Below, one piece after another: positions 24,130 through 41,137 of a stretch of 62,000 bases of DNA. The position numbers and the translations under genes are program-made. The notes beneath the pieces were generated by a model. The model had not been told where the DNA came from. It ran no database searches and was given only the letters and a program-made list of their open reading frames with translations. The DNA comes from Chrysomallon squamiferum. Its lineage: Eukaryota; Mollusca; Gastropoda; Neomphalida; Peltospiridae. The number at the start of each line of letters is the position of its first letter. Position 1 is the stretch's first letter. Location: NCBI GenBank assembly GCA_012295275.1, contig CM022671.1, positions 25,282,822 to 25,344,821 of the forward strand, given 5' to 3'.

Positions 24130-24653
24130 CATCAAGTATTTATTCTGTACAGGATACCACCCATCCTATATTTATCTTTTCATCTGACCTATGCACCAGC
24201 AATCGCTCATTAAAATTGAAGAGTTCGCACATTAGATATAAAATAAAACGGATATGTGGAACGTCAATAAATCTCATTAGCTGGTAGGCAGTGAAATCAA
24301 GGACGGGGAACTAATAAAAGAAACTGTTGATGGTTGTTTAATATGCAGAGTGTCGAGCCGAGTTGTCCCGGGGCAATGTGTGATGTCGCTCACGTCGTTG
24401 AGAGAAGTTTGAAACTAAGTGTAAAATGACGAAGACAAACCGAGGCGTCATTTTTAACAGACAGAGTAGTAGGTGGCTGACGATAAGACAGAAAGATGAG
24501 GGTCGGAGGAAGGAAAATGAGAGATAAAAGAAGACAGAAATATAAACATATGTATGGATGGAATGGTGGAAAGAGTGATTTAAAAAAATAAAGACAAAGA
24601 GAGAAATGATAATTATGAGAGTGAGATAAACACACACACAAACATATACATAC

Positions 24654-24763
<110 letters not shown>

Positions 24764-25918
24764 TTTAGGATAATTATTCAAATATGATATATGTACGCGA
24801 TCATTTATCCAGCTTCCACATTCAGAAGTGTATTAATAATATATAATATAAATCTATTTTCGTACTTTGGTCGCCTTTTCTTATTTTATATTTTAAGTAT
24901 ATATTATATTTTAAAAATCCAGACATCCTGGTCACATCCGGTTATATGACTGTCGGATAAATGTTGTTGCATTTGTTTTTGTTTTATGTGAGATCATAGT
25001 TTTATTTATTAATAGTTTTCTCATTCCTTTTTAACTTGTCACCGATTTATTGATGTATCTTTGCACATTTAGCTTCAGTGTAACAGTGCATTTGGTATAC
25101 AGAAGTTAGACGTCAATGGTGACCTATTTTCTGTTAGCAGACGACACTTTCCACGTAAAACACAACGATGATGACGATAATAATAATAATAATAATAATA
25201 ATAAATCCACACAATAAAAAAATAGTTTAAAAAAAAAAAAAACGAAACGAAACGAATACAAAAACAATCTAACATTTTGTTTCATTTTCATTCATTCAAC
25301 AAAAATAAAGCGGATAAATTTTGTTGTTATTCAGTTTGCATCTAAAACTAATAATGATATAAAGTTATTTTCAAAAAGGTAACAAGAATAACATGACAAA
25401 ATATGTCAGTTTAAAGCTTTTATAAAATACTTATATATCCGAATAAGAGTATCCAGTTAAAAACTGATTTCTTTTAATATGATTTTAAATTTACGAAGAA
25501 ATATGTAGCATTTTTAATTTCACTTTTTTTTTTTTAGCTTTAGACACACACACACACGCACACACACACACACACACACAAACACACGTATAAATGTTGT
25601 TACAGGATAGATTTGTGTTTTCAATTCGTATGTTAATTGTATTTTACTCGTCCAGCTTCCTCGTATAGCTTGGTTATGAGCATCCTGGTAAACCCGAATT
25701 CATTTTAACAAATAATAATCACCCACAGTTTAATGATGATGACGATGGTGCTAGCCTTTTTTTTTTATTATTTATTTATTTATTTATTTACAAAAAAAAA
25801 AAATAATAATAATAATAATAATAATTTCTGATTCTTTTGGCAGCGAGACATTGCACAACATAGGTAAAAACAAAAACAGAACAGAATTTTGTAATGGTTA
25901 ACGTACTGATGATAGATT

Positions 25919-25957
<39 letters not shown>

Positions 25958-26180
25958 TGTTATAATTATTATTATTATTGTTATGATTATTATTACTTTT
26001 AATAAATTTTTAAAATAAAACCTAGATGAGCACTATTATGTAATAATCATATATCTTATAATAACTTTTTTTAATATGTAAATTGCGTCTTCAAATTTTG
26101 TATTTTTGATTTACGTCATCGTTCTCTCTGAAAGACTCCTGTGTCTGTATTCGGAATGTCTTGAGGGCATGACATTGTAC

Positions 26181-26188
26181 TATAAATA
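26181..26188 (+). promoter_or_regulatory. TATA box, gene 7
   Basis: TATAAATA, 61-68 nt upstream of the ATG at 26249. A start about 30 nt downstream would leave a short leader. Confidence 0.6.
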
Positions 26189-26248
26189 GTTCAGACAACG
26201 TTAAAAACTATCACGAATTACAGCCAGTGTCATAACCTTCCGTAAAAC

Positions 26249-30631
<4,383 letters not shown>

Positions 30632-32384
30632 AGATAAAAAGGATACAATGCAATCATACAACACAGACAGACAAACAGACATCCAATAATACAGAAACAT
30701 TGAGACAAACACGGAGAGACATTCAGACATCAATATAAACACACATATATGACATAGCCATACATACGTACAAGTTAACGGAAGCAAATTATATATGTGT
30801 GTACACAAATATATATGGAGGCAAGAATATATATATTCATGCCGTAAATTCATAGACAAAATAAGATAGGAGTTATATACTTGGATTTATTTTTTGAGTG
30901 ATACTAGTGTGTACATATGCACACACACAATAAAAATTATTGAAATTTTGTTTTACTGTGATGAAAGCAAAAACAAACGAAGAAAAAACAACAACAATAC
31001 AAAAAATAAAAGAACAACAAAGAAAGAAAGAAAAACTGATGTTAATACCATAATCTATGGATTGCCGTTCATATCGTAAATAGGAAATAGATTCTGTTAA
31101 AAGCTATCTTGATGCTTAAGGGCATAATTACACTACCATTACTGAGACAATGGGCTGACCTGGGATGACAGTATAACAGTAATGAGTTTGCCTGTACCTA
31201 AAGCATTATCCCGTCAGACCGCACTTTGTTAGAATGAACTGTATCCACCTTTTACTCTGTTAGAACATTGACGATGATTGAGTTCAGCTGGACTACAGTT
31301 TTTGAGATAGAAAACTGAAAATGGTAAAAATCCAGATATATTACTATTTTTAAGTGCACCATGAAATAAAATATATATATATCTACAAACCATCTTTCTA
31401 TTACCACTCACAAACAAGAGTACAGATTATAAATTTATGTATTTTAACTTGTATTTTAATTATAAAAACCGTTTTCCTAATTATTACGTGTTATTTGTTA
31501 GATAAATCTTATTTTATTTAATAAAAAATAACAACCATAACAACAACAATAAAAGAATTATTTTAATTATTACAGTTATCATTTAATAAAAGTACTTTGA
31601 TATTTTTTCTCAATCATATTATTAAAACTAAAAAAATAAACTAAAATAATAATAAAACCAAAAATTACGAAACACTTGTTTAGATTACGATAAAAATGAT
31701 TATTATGACACAGATTATAAAATGTCTGACTTCGATGAAAATCAGAATTTGAAAACACAGTCAATAATGATAATTACAAGAACTATTATATCGACATCAA
31801 CATCATCATCATAAACAAGAATAATAATAAACGAAGGCAGAATTTTAAGAGGTTTTGAATGGTGAATAATTTTCGTAATATTACAGCCTTCAAAAACAAA
31901 AATCAAGTTTTAAAAAACAGCAGAAACCTTTTTCTAAAATTTGAATTTAGTCTTTAAATCTTACCATTTCAGTTATAATACAGAAATTGTACTTGTAGAG
32001 GGAATGCAAATAAAAGAAAAAATAGAAATGAATTATGAGGGGGGGAATCGAAACAAAATGAAAACGCACTATTCATCAACATGGAGAAATAAAACAAAGA
32101 GAACAGTTAATGTAAATCTATTAGCAAGTTAATCGATATAATCACATTAAAACACTCCAGTTATTTCAGGATATTAACCGTCAATTACATTGTTATTTCT
32201 TTTAAACATCCATAGCCTAACAGCTAGCCATAAAACCTGTTAATGTTGTTATCTGTTGTATATTAGACATAACAAGTTAACGAGCACATAAACACTGCGT
32301 CTGTGTGCGAATCGTACTGAAAAATGACAACTTAGCTTAAGCACTAAATGGGTTATTTCGGTTATGTATGGTACATTAGACAAA

Positions 32385-32417
<33 letters not shown>

Positions 32418-32920
32418 CACAACGAAAATATCAGATGTATAAACAGATTGATACAGAAGATGGTTGCCACATCTTTTTGAACGTCCATTAAACAACCAAA
32501 TATATTATATATAATATACACCAAACAATGATCCTGAATAAATCCATGTTGTTACCTGTTCAAAATAGAAAATAATTTTAATGTAGGAACATTTCTTTAA
32601 AATGTGTTATACATTCGTTATCAGTACATTTAATTGTCCATCCTCCGGGTGCATCATTTGTCAGATATATTTATTCATATATGAAATATATACCAATAAG
32701 CAAAGTTTAAAGCTAATAAATTATACTATGTTTGATGGGTGTTGTTCTGTTACACCGAATAGATCTTGGATTTTTAGATGAAGATCTGTCAACTTGAAGA
32801 CGACTGACCTATTCTCAAATGGAGACGTCATCATTCTACCATGCCTAATTCCGACAATGCTGCAGCTAACTTATTTATTTAATGGCTGCAGACGAAGTTC
32901 TGCTTGTTTTCAAACAGTGT
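30632..32920. other. Convergent intergenic region, gene 7 and GPCR 3' ends
   Basis: AT-rich with (TA)n near 31374 and 32393 and no recognised gene. ORFs of 60-63 aa here show no known motif. The minus-strand AAATAAATAA (32869-32880) probably serves the GPCR gene. Confidence 0.6.
30929..30934 (+). terminator. Polyadenylation signal, gene 7
   Basis: AATAAA about 300 nt after the stop codon. Confidence 0.45.
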
Positions 32921-34253
32921 TTAAACGTCTGTTTTGAACACCACATCAAGGGTCGTGATATCTTGGAATGACGAGTTCTCTGTCATGGAATGTCCTGCAA
33001 ATGTCGATGCAGAAACATTGTCTCTTGGTTTTCGTCTCATCTCACAGAATAGTTTCTTCAGTTCGTTTCGAAATCGCTGCCCGCTGACGCAGTAGAACAG
33101 AAAGTTCGAAGCGTGGTTGGTGTACATGAGGTTGTCGGTGAAGGCGTGGACTAGGAGGTTGATGGCTTTTTCGTGAGGCGTCTTCGGAATGAGCGCGTAC
33201 CGCTGCACAATCAGCTGAATGGCGATGGGAGCCGTCAAGACGAGGAAAGCTGACGTGACCAGTATCAACATCGTGGAGACCTGATTGTGTTTGGAAGAAG
33301 AATGAGACCCCGTGAACGACAGGCGGCGTTTTTCAGCTCGCTTCGTGTATCTGATGATGAGAACGTTGAGAACAAACAGAGTTGTTAAAGGAATGAAGCA
33401 GTATATAGAAGAATCAATCCAGGGGAAAATCTTAGACAGGAAAAACACGTTCATTTCTCCTTCTGTCCAGCATTTGGTTTGACCTGCAAATAATTATTCA
33501 AAAAAAAAAAAATAATAATAATAATAATAAAAAGAAAGAAAGAAACTGAATGAAAGTTCTGTTAACACATTTGAACATAAATGTTGTGCAAAAATAGAAA
33601 TTTAAAGAAATGTGTTTACAGAAAATGTTATATCAAATGGTGCATGGTTGTAAATGTCGTGTTAAACTACAGTCAGAATTTAAAACAGCAGAAACACATA
33701 AACGAAAAACAATAAAGATTCCACTGCTCCAGATACGGATATACTCACAATAGCTGATGGTCAGAATAAATTATATTAAATTATAAAACCAGTTAAGAAG
33801 TGCATGTTTCCTCTCTGCAGTGTAAATAACTGTTTAATATAATATTTAAATCAAGCATCTTAGTGTTATTTTTTGTTCTCTTACAGTTATAGTTCATCAC
33901 GTTCGGTTACTGTTTTAAATTTCATATGCAGTGACCTGTGTTATTTTAAAGATACTGAAATTTATCTTGATGTTGTTAGTCTTTCTGCGGGTCATAGTTA
34001 CAAATATAGTCATGCATGTCATTATTTTATTACGTTACGATCCATACTTTCGTATAATAAAGAAAAAAAAAAATTAAGGTTTAGAATGTAGCAAATATTA
34101 TATTCCCATTTTTTCATAACGTCACTTCGCAAACAGAATCTCAAAAATTTCTACTGATATTACTACTATTACTACTATTACTACTATTCCTACTATTGCT
34201 ACTACGGCTACTGCTGCTATTATAATTATTATTGTTGCTGTTTGTTGTTGTTG

Positions 34254-34321
<68 letters not shown>

Positions 34322-35141
34322 TCTATGCATATTTTTAAATAAATTGGATCATTCATTCATTTGAATTCAGTTTTAAAAAAGTTAACTTCTCTTTGTATAA
34401 TTGAAATATTTTGGGGGTTTAGGGTTGTTTTGGATTTTTTTATCTTTTTATTTATTTATTTATTTGTTGTTGTTGTTTGGTTTTTGGGGGTTTTTTTTGT
34501 TTGTTTGTTGTTGTTTTTTTTGTAGTCTGTGAAAACATACCTGTAACGGGATTTGTTACCATGGACCGGATGAAGAGAGAGTGCAGATTGATGCCAAACG
34601 ACATGAGGCCCACTCCTCCGATGACAAGAATGGTTTGTTTCGTTCCAACAAGACGCTGTGACTGCAGCGGAAAGCGAACTACGATGTATCTCTCCACCGT
34701 CATTGCGACGAGCACCAGAACGTCAAAATGGATGACAAAAAAGAACATGAAGTATATAAAAGCACATGTGTTGTCGTTAACCAGTTGTAGATCGGTGTAC
34801 GTATTGAGGAAAAAAGTTAAGCACAGTAGCAACACGAGTGTATCCAAAACCTCTATGGTAGCAAGGTATAAACATGTGGTGCTCTCTCTGAAGGAGGAAA
34901 GTAAGAGAACGAAAATGGACGTAACGTTTCCAATGATTCCGAGAACTATAATAACTGGTAGGTAAATCAGATCTATCTTCTGCGCAATAATGAGCTCGAT
35001 GTAATTTTCAGGACGGTCGTCAGTTGAAGTGGATTCTTTCGACATCGTCGTAGTTGTGGTCCATGTCGTAGAAAAACCCAGAGATGATTCTGAAGCGTTG
35101 TCCAAGTTTGTGAAAACATCTTCTAAAACTGTGGTAGCCAT
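32921..35141 (-). CDS. Rhodopsin-class (class A) G-protein-coupled receptor, orphan, 387 aa
   Basis: Two coding exons on the minus strand: 34541-35141 and 32921-33483, joined in phase 1 (GTATGT donor, TTTGCAG acceptor). The N-terminus is Ser/Thr-rich with Asn-X-Ser/Thr sites. TM1 has GN in VLGIIGNVTSIFVLL; TM2 has LATIEVLD; TM3 ends MTVERYIVVRFP (ERY in place of DRY); the extracellular cysteines are in DNTCAF and, at the exon 2 start, TKCW. TM5 has CFIPL; TM6 has FLVLTAPI, with Thr where CWxP has Trp; TM7 has DNLMYTNHASNFLFY in place of NPxxY, followed by CVSGQRFRNELKKLF (helix 8). The layout is that of lophotrochozoan neuropeptide-receptor-like orphans (FMRFamide-receptor relatives). The ligand is unknown. 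The usual Trp of TM4 is not seen. Upstream untranslated exons were not identified. Confidence 0.85.
34258..34321. repeat. (ATT)n microsatellite in the GPCR intron
   Basis: About 21 ATT units; gives poly-Ile frames. Confidence 0.92.
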
Positions 35142-36219
35142 ACTGCAGATAACATATTCTGATCAGATAATGTTCTTTTCTTTTCTTTCTTTCTTTCCTT
35201 TTTTTTATTTATTTATTTATTTATTTATTATTTTGTTGGTTATGGTGGTGGTTTATTGTTTCTTCATGTTTAAACATTAAAACAATCGTTAAGACAATAA
35301 CTTTGAATAAAAGAATCATTGGCTGTTGTTTGTGTTGTTTTGCTTTTGTTGTTGTTGTTTTTTTATTGTTTATTATTATTATTATTTTTTATTATTATTA
35401 TTATTATTATTGCGTTAAATCTCTCAGTTTGATAGTTAACGAACGATTTTACTTTGGTGGTTCAGACGTCTGAGAAAAAGTTCATGGAAGAAAGATGTTA
35501 ACCGTAATATGATTTAGACTTCAAACAATATTTTATAAATGATTCTAAAAGATTCAGTTAAAAATTAAAATTTCTAAATTACTACTTGAAAATGTAAAAT
35601 AAAATAAAAAATTTTAAAAATGAGGAAAATATATAAAACAACAACAACAAGCGAATTTATGAACCAAAATCCCTATACTTTATCAAACTCACAGCCTTGA
35701 CATAACTTACCTTCTGCCACTAAGAATTTGAAGCTTATATAATTAAAATCGGCTAACAGCTGTGGAATAAATATGTATATACCATTGTCTCGTGGCCAAT
35801 TACAGGACAGAATCACAGACCATTCTGGACTGATTCTAGGAGTTTGGTTCCATGCACTTAATACTTTATGTACAATATACGTATTGATTTGCGTCTGATC
35901 AGACAGTCCTATCTTCAGTAAACGTAATTAGCTAATTGACAAAATATTGTTTTTCTCGGTGTAATGTTCCGTTCGTTTACTTTTTTCAGGAATCGTAAAC
36001 TGAGGCTGTGGAACTAAAAGATTTGGAGATAATGTTGGTTTTTCGTTTTTTCTTTTCTTTTAAAAAAAAAAAATAAAATTAAAAAAAAGATAATAAAACA
36101 CTTTTGTTTATTTTATAACCACTACTGTGGTCATTATTATAAAAGATTTTTTGTTGTTGAAATGAAGTGTGTTTAGCTTTTAGGTATTTATATATATATC
36201 AAAAAGATCAAAATATATC

Positions 36220-36256
<37 letters not shown>

Positions 36257-36305
36257 GACAAATTAATATTATTATTTTATTTGTTATTAAAGTTTGTTTG
36301 TTTGT

Positions 36306-36348
<43 letters not shown>

Positions 36349-36595
36349 TTATTTTTATTATATTTTATAAATGTAATAGTGAATATTAAAATAACTTTTC
36401 TACAATATATTTTGAAAAAATTCTGAATCTCTATAGAATTTTTTTGCCTTAAAATAATTTGGTTAAAAATCGTTTAGTCTCTCATTTGTAACTATTAAGA
36501 AAAGGAACAACGAATGACGTGTGTGTGTTTTATATAATTATTGGTAAGAACGTCAGAGAAAGCCGCTGTCGCTTACGGGGTTTTTGCTTAAAACC

Positions 36596-36784
36596 AATTA
36601 ATTTTGTTTTGTATGCTTCTTCTCATTAGAGAGGAAGAAAATTCAGTCGACAATGGATTCATTTTTCTCTGTGCTACCAATTGGCTATTTCCCGATATAA
36701 CCAATGCTCCCTGACTGGTTCGTTAAAGGTCAAGGCATGTGCATTCCTCTCTAACGAGAAGGTGGATACAAAAACAAAATTAAT
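36596..36784. repeat. Imperfect inverted repeat, foldback/MITE-like
   Basis: The left arm at 36596-36636 (ATTAATTTTGTTTTGTATGC.. TCTCATTAGAGAGGAA) matches the reverse complement of 36743-36784, with about 105 bp of loop. No clear target duplication was seen. Confidence 0.5.
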
Positions 36785-38579
36785 ACCACCGAATTATATC
36801 CCGCTTGAATGTGTAAGCTGTCGTATCAAGATAAAAAGACACAGTAAATACGCTGTAATTATTACATTGATGAAATAATCATACATTGCTCGTCTTTTTC
36901 TTTCTGTCTGTCTTTGTTTCTACATCTATCTAGCAAACTGTCTCTGAATTCTTTCTTTTTCCCTCTGTTTTTGTAGAGCGTTTTATCATTTTATGTGTCT
37001 GTATGTATAAATGTATCTATCTGTATGCATGTTTGTCTTTCTGTCTTTCTGTCTGTTTGTCTGATTATCTACCTATCTATCTATATATCTATCTATCTAT
37101 CTATCTCTATAAAGATATAATATTTTATAATTTCAAAATAAGAATGAACGTACAACATTTTTTAGTTATTCTACTGTTTTGTAAACATGTTTGATTAATT
37201 TAATGTAGCTTTTGTCTTCTGTAACTTTTGTTCAGAAAGTGAAGCAACGTCGCTGATCGGTGCATACTATAGAGCTTTGAATCGTTTTATATGTATGTGT
37301 GTATGTATGAATGTATCTAACAATCTGTCTCTATGTATATATATATGTCTTTCAGTTTTTCAGATAGTACAAAAATATTTAGTTATTCTACTGTTTTGTA
37401 GAAATATTTTTGATTACTTACTGTAAATAATTTATGGTAGGTTTTGTTCAAAAACTGAAGATATCTCTGATCAGTGCGTTCTGTAGACAAAATAACAACA
37501 AATCGAAGATATTTTTATAAAGCTCTACTATCACTATCATTCGGCATTTAGATCTCTTATGATTATAGTTCAGTTTAAACATACTCTTCTGTAAAATTTA
37601 ACTATGAAAACAAAATCAATTTCTCCATTCGGAAGCTGTAAGTTTGGCTACATTAGATATAAAACATTTCATAACATCAGCCAGTAAGTATTTCCTGAAC
37701 GTAAGCAATAAATGCTAATTTTAGAAAAAGCGCATTTTATTGAAACTGTTTCTTAATCCTAATGCAGGAAGGTAAAAGTTTTCAAACAGATAGTTTACAT
37801 TTTACGGTTAAATTTATATATGTGAAATGTCTGAAATAACAACAAAAACGAAATAAAGAAAGAAAAGAAAGGGGGAAAAAGGTCTGATTTTAAACTATAC
37901 TAAAACTTACCTTTGAGGGATAATAAAAAGTGATGTAAATACATTCTGTATCCGTCGAAGAAATATTTACAAACGAACAATATTTGCTAATAATAAAATA
38001 TGACGACAAAATTATGATTATTCTAAACTTCTGCTGACGAGATTTGAATCATTAAACTTCTGTCATAGTCTGGCGTGTTTTCAATAGCAAATGTTTTATA
38101 TACTTATCTTTGAACAATAATAGCTGCTGCTTTTTGCAGTAATATATTATTCATTTTTTAATACTGAGATGACATTTGAAAAATGGACACATAATAATAC
38201 ATCTGACGTAACCAACGAACGTTAAAGTTTCTTCCTACTGAGCTCATCATATGTCGTTAATGATAAAATAAAAAATATTAATGTCCTTAGAGACGACATT
38301 TTAATTATAAATCTACTTTATCGTGAAATTCGCGGTGCTTCATTATCAGAAAACAACTGAAACTGCATTAACATTTCAGACGAACTGTTGTTTTGGACGT
38401 ACATAACAGTACTTCACGGTTTATTAATTAGCTATGATAGTTTGTTTTGTCGTGTAAAAAGACAATTAATCTTTTTATCAAAGATAGAGATTTACAAACA
38501 TCATGCGGCACCCATATATACCAGCTTTATTGGTTACTTACAAAACCTGAATTATATAATGACGTTTAAGTTGCATTTA

Positions 38580-39175
38580 CCGTATATACTTGTGTATAAG
38601 TCGAATTTTTGGGAGACTATATTAAGGTAATATTTCGGGGGTCGACTTATACATAGGTAATGCTTTTGTAGCTGTTGCTGAAGAGTCGCCATTTTGACTA
38701 TATTTTGCTACGGGATGCATCTAAAATAATCGCGGTCTTTCAGCTTTTCAAAAATATAATTTTATCGTATAAAAGAATTTGAAAAATTAAATAACAAAAC
38801 CAAATATGAATGTAAAACATGATATTCTTCCGTTTAATGACATAAAAATACATTTTAAAGCGAAAAAACCGTCAGTACGGCGTTATGCCTTACGGCGTCT
38901 TGCAATGATCTAGGAATGCAGACTTCTCTGCCAAATTGCACTAAATATCGGTCCTAATTTCATAAACAAAACTCACTTGTGTAATTGTAAAGAATTTGGT
39001 GAAATAATATTGCAATCGTCATTAATATCCACTACCGACAAATCGAAAACAAAGTGACGGTGCCTGGAATCTACAGTCGACTTGTACACAAGTAATACCT
39101 AAAATGACGCAATTTTTGGTCTTAAAATACACATCGACTTATACACAAGGTCGCCTTGTACACAAGTATATACGG
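38580..39175. mobile_element. 596-bp non-autonomous TIR DNA transposon (MITE-like)
   Basis: The ends are CCGTATATACTTGTGTATAA and, inverted, TACACAAGTATATACGG, flanked by TA on both sides (38578-38579, 39176-39177). Subterminal copies of GTCGACTTATACACAAG occur at about 38641, 39074 and 39132, plus the inverted one in the left TIR. There is no transposase ORF. The TA duplication suggests a Tc1/mariner-type mobiliser, but the family is not fixed. Confidence 0.75.
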
Positions 39176-40025
39176 TACTTTATTTGTATAAGGTGAATGT
39201 TTCGTGGATTTTTAACAACCTTGACGGTTTTATCTTATTTATAAAGTAAAAGAAATATCAGTAAATTTTAAAATATATTTATTTCTTGGACAAAATAAAA
39301 GCATTCTCGTGGTAAGAAATAGATTGTATATATAAAAATCTATCTTTGTTTCGAATGTTTCTTTAATGTGATATGATTAACGAGGTTATCTGTTAGTTAA
39401 ATTGAAGTATTACATTTATGTATTTGATTTTGCAGAAACAGTTACTGATAATAAATAATAAAAACAACAACAAATTGAACTTGAATATTATGAAAAAGAA
39501 TTAAGTTTTTGTATCAATGCTAGTATATTTTATTTTTCCGAATACAAACTATTACATTTCACGAATTAAACATACAGAGACGCACAACCATTCTCAGCAT
39601 ACTCAGGCGCACGTGCACACGTACTAAAATACTTAGTAATGCATTTAGTAACAAAACGAACGGGTTCAGAATCCAAGGGAGACAAATGTTATCAGCATAC
39701 TGTATAGATAAGGAAGGGTTGCTTCTCTTTGTTTCTATTTATATTCGAAAGTAAGTCCAGCATCTTTTATTCACAGTGTACTTTGAATAAGCATCTATTA
39801 ATTTCTTAAAAACAGCTAATAATATTCAGTCACATGTGAATACCCTGTGCATTACTACTGATCAAAACTTTATTAGCGAATGAAGAGTACTAAACTTAGG
39901 AGCTATTTTCTTTTTGCCTTTATGCTGGGAAGCAGAATTCGTGGTATTTAATAGATTTTCTGACGTAATAACGAAAGTCAACAGATTTAAGATATTGGCG
40001 ATTTTGTACACATATAATTATACTC

Positions 40026-40043
40026 CGGGATTTATACGTCAGT

Positions 40044-40091
<48 letters not shown>
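40026..40091. repeat. (CA)n microsatellite
   Basis: About 24 CA units. Confidence 0.92.
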
Positions 40092-40094
<3 letters not shown>

Positions 40095-41137
40095 TTGATA
40101 GGCATACATATTTATATTCATACACACACACACATATATGCATACATACATACATACATACATACACAGAATTGTTCTGTCGCCGTGACGTCATCGCCTA
40201 TATAAATGACCAGTTTGCTCTGATTTCTTCTCGAGTTGCCGGTGCTTGAATGCTCTGTAACAGTATTGTTATATTATCATACTTTGTTGTTAATGCTTAC
40301 AGCAAACTCAAACCGAATTATATAAATGTAATAAATAAGTTGTAAGAATGAAGAATTTACACTTTTTGAACAGTTTATATCTCATAGCCATAAAGCTATA
40401 TTTTGAAATACATTACTTCTTTGATACAAAATAACATCCATCAATGAACTCGATGCGTTTGAATTTGTTTTTATGAGAAAGCCGTGATGCTTGCTGTGAC
40501 AATGCCCGTCCATGACGATTTTTGTTTGTTGTGGGTTCTGGTGTGGTGCATGTGAATAAGATTGTAAACATGTTTTTAATCGAAAATCAGAAGACACCAA
40601 ATGTTTTCTTAATGTTTTTCATTAAAGCTTCATGGATTAAAAACATGTATTTAAAACATTCCTTAGTAACAGAATATTTATACACCTTGTTTATTGTGAG
40701 TCTTTGTCTGCAGATAACAAAATAATAACAACATATCTCTGTGCACCAAAATTTCTAAATGGTTGGACAGAACTAAAGAGGGTGCTCTGTCATAAAAAAA
40801 GGAATTGTAAAAACGTTTCATAATGGCAGCCGCCATGGTCCTTGTGGTGTTCATTTGTTAGATTTGCACATGTATGAAAGGAATGAAAATATCGATTTGG
40901 AATGCTGTTTAATGATTAGTTTCGACCTATGGATGTTAGAAGCTTAATAAAATGTGACTGTCACAGCAATCAGATGCTGATTTTAATACAAGGTAACAAA
41001 GTGAAAATCCAGTATAATGAGTATTCACGAATGACAAATGCTGAAATGACGAAATATTGAAATAGTGAATACGACAGACCGCAAAGTTGGTAGAGGCTGT
41101 GGGGGAACTGGGATCTCAATCTTGTAATAACAAAATA

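Larger units (their letters stand above)
35142..41137. other. About 6 kb between the GPCR and MRM1 without a recognised gene
   Basis: Contains simple repeats ((TTTA)n at 36299-36350, (CTAT)n at 37068-37107, (CA)n at 40047-40091), an inverted repeat at 36596-36784, a TIR element at 38580-39175, and AT-rich unique sequence. ORFs of 60-111 aa are low-complexity or unsupported. GPCR 5' untranslated exons could lie here unseen. Confidence 0.55.

Noticed and set aside
34477-34965. 162-aa plus-strand ORF
   Set aside because: Antisense shadow of GPCR exon 1, whose strand is fixed by transmembrane motifs and splice sites.
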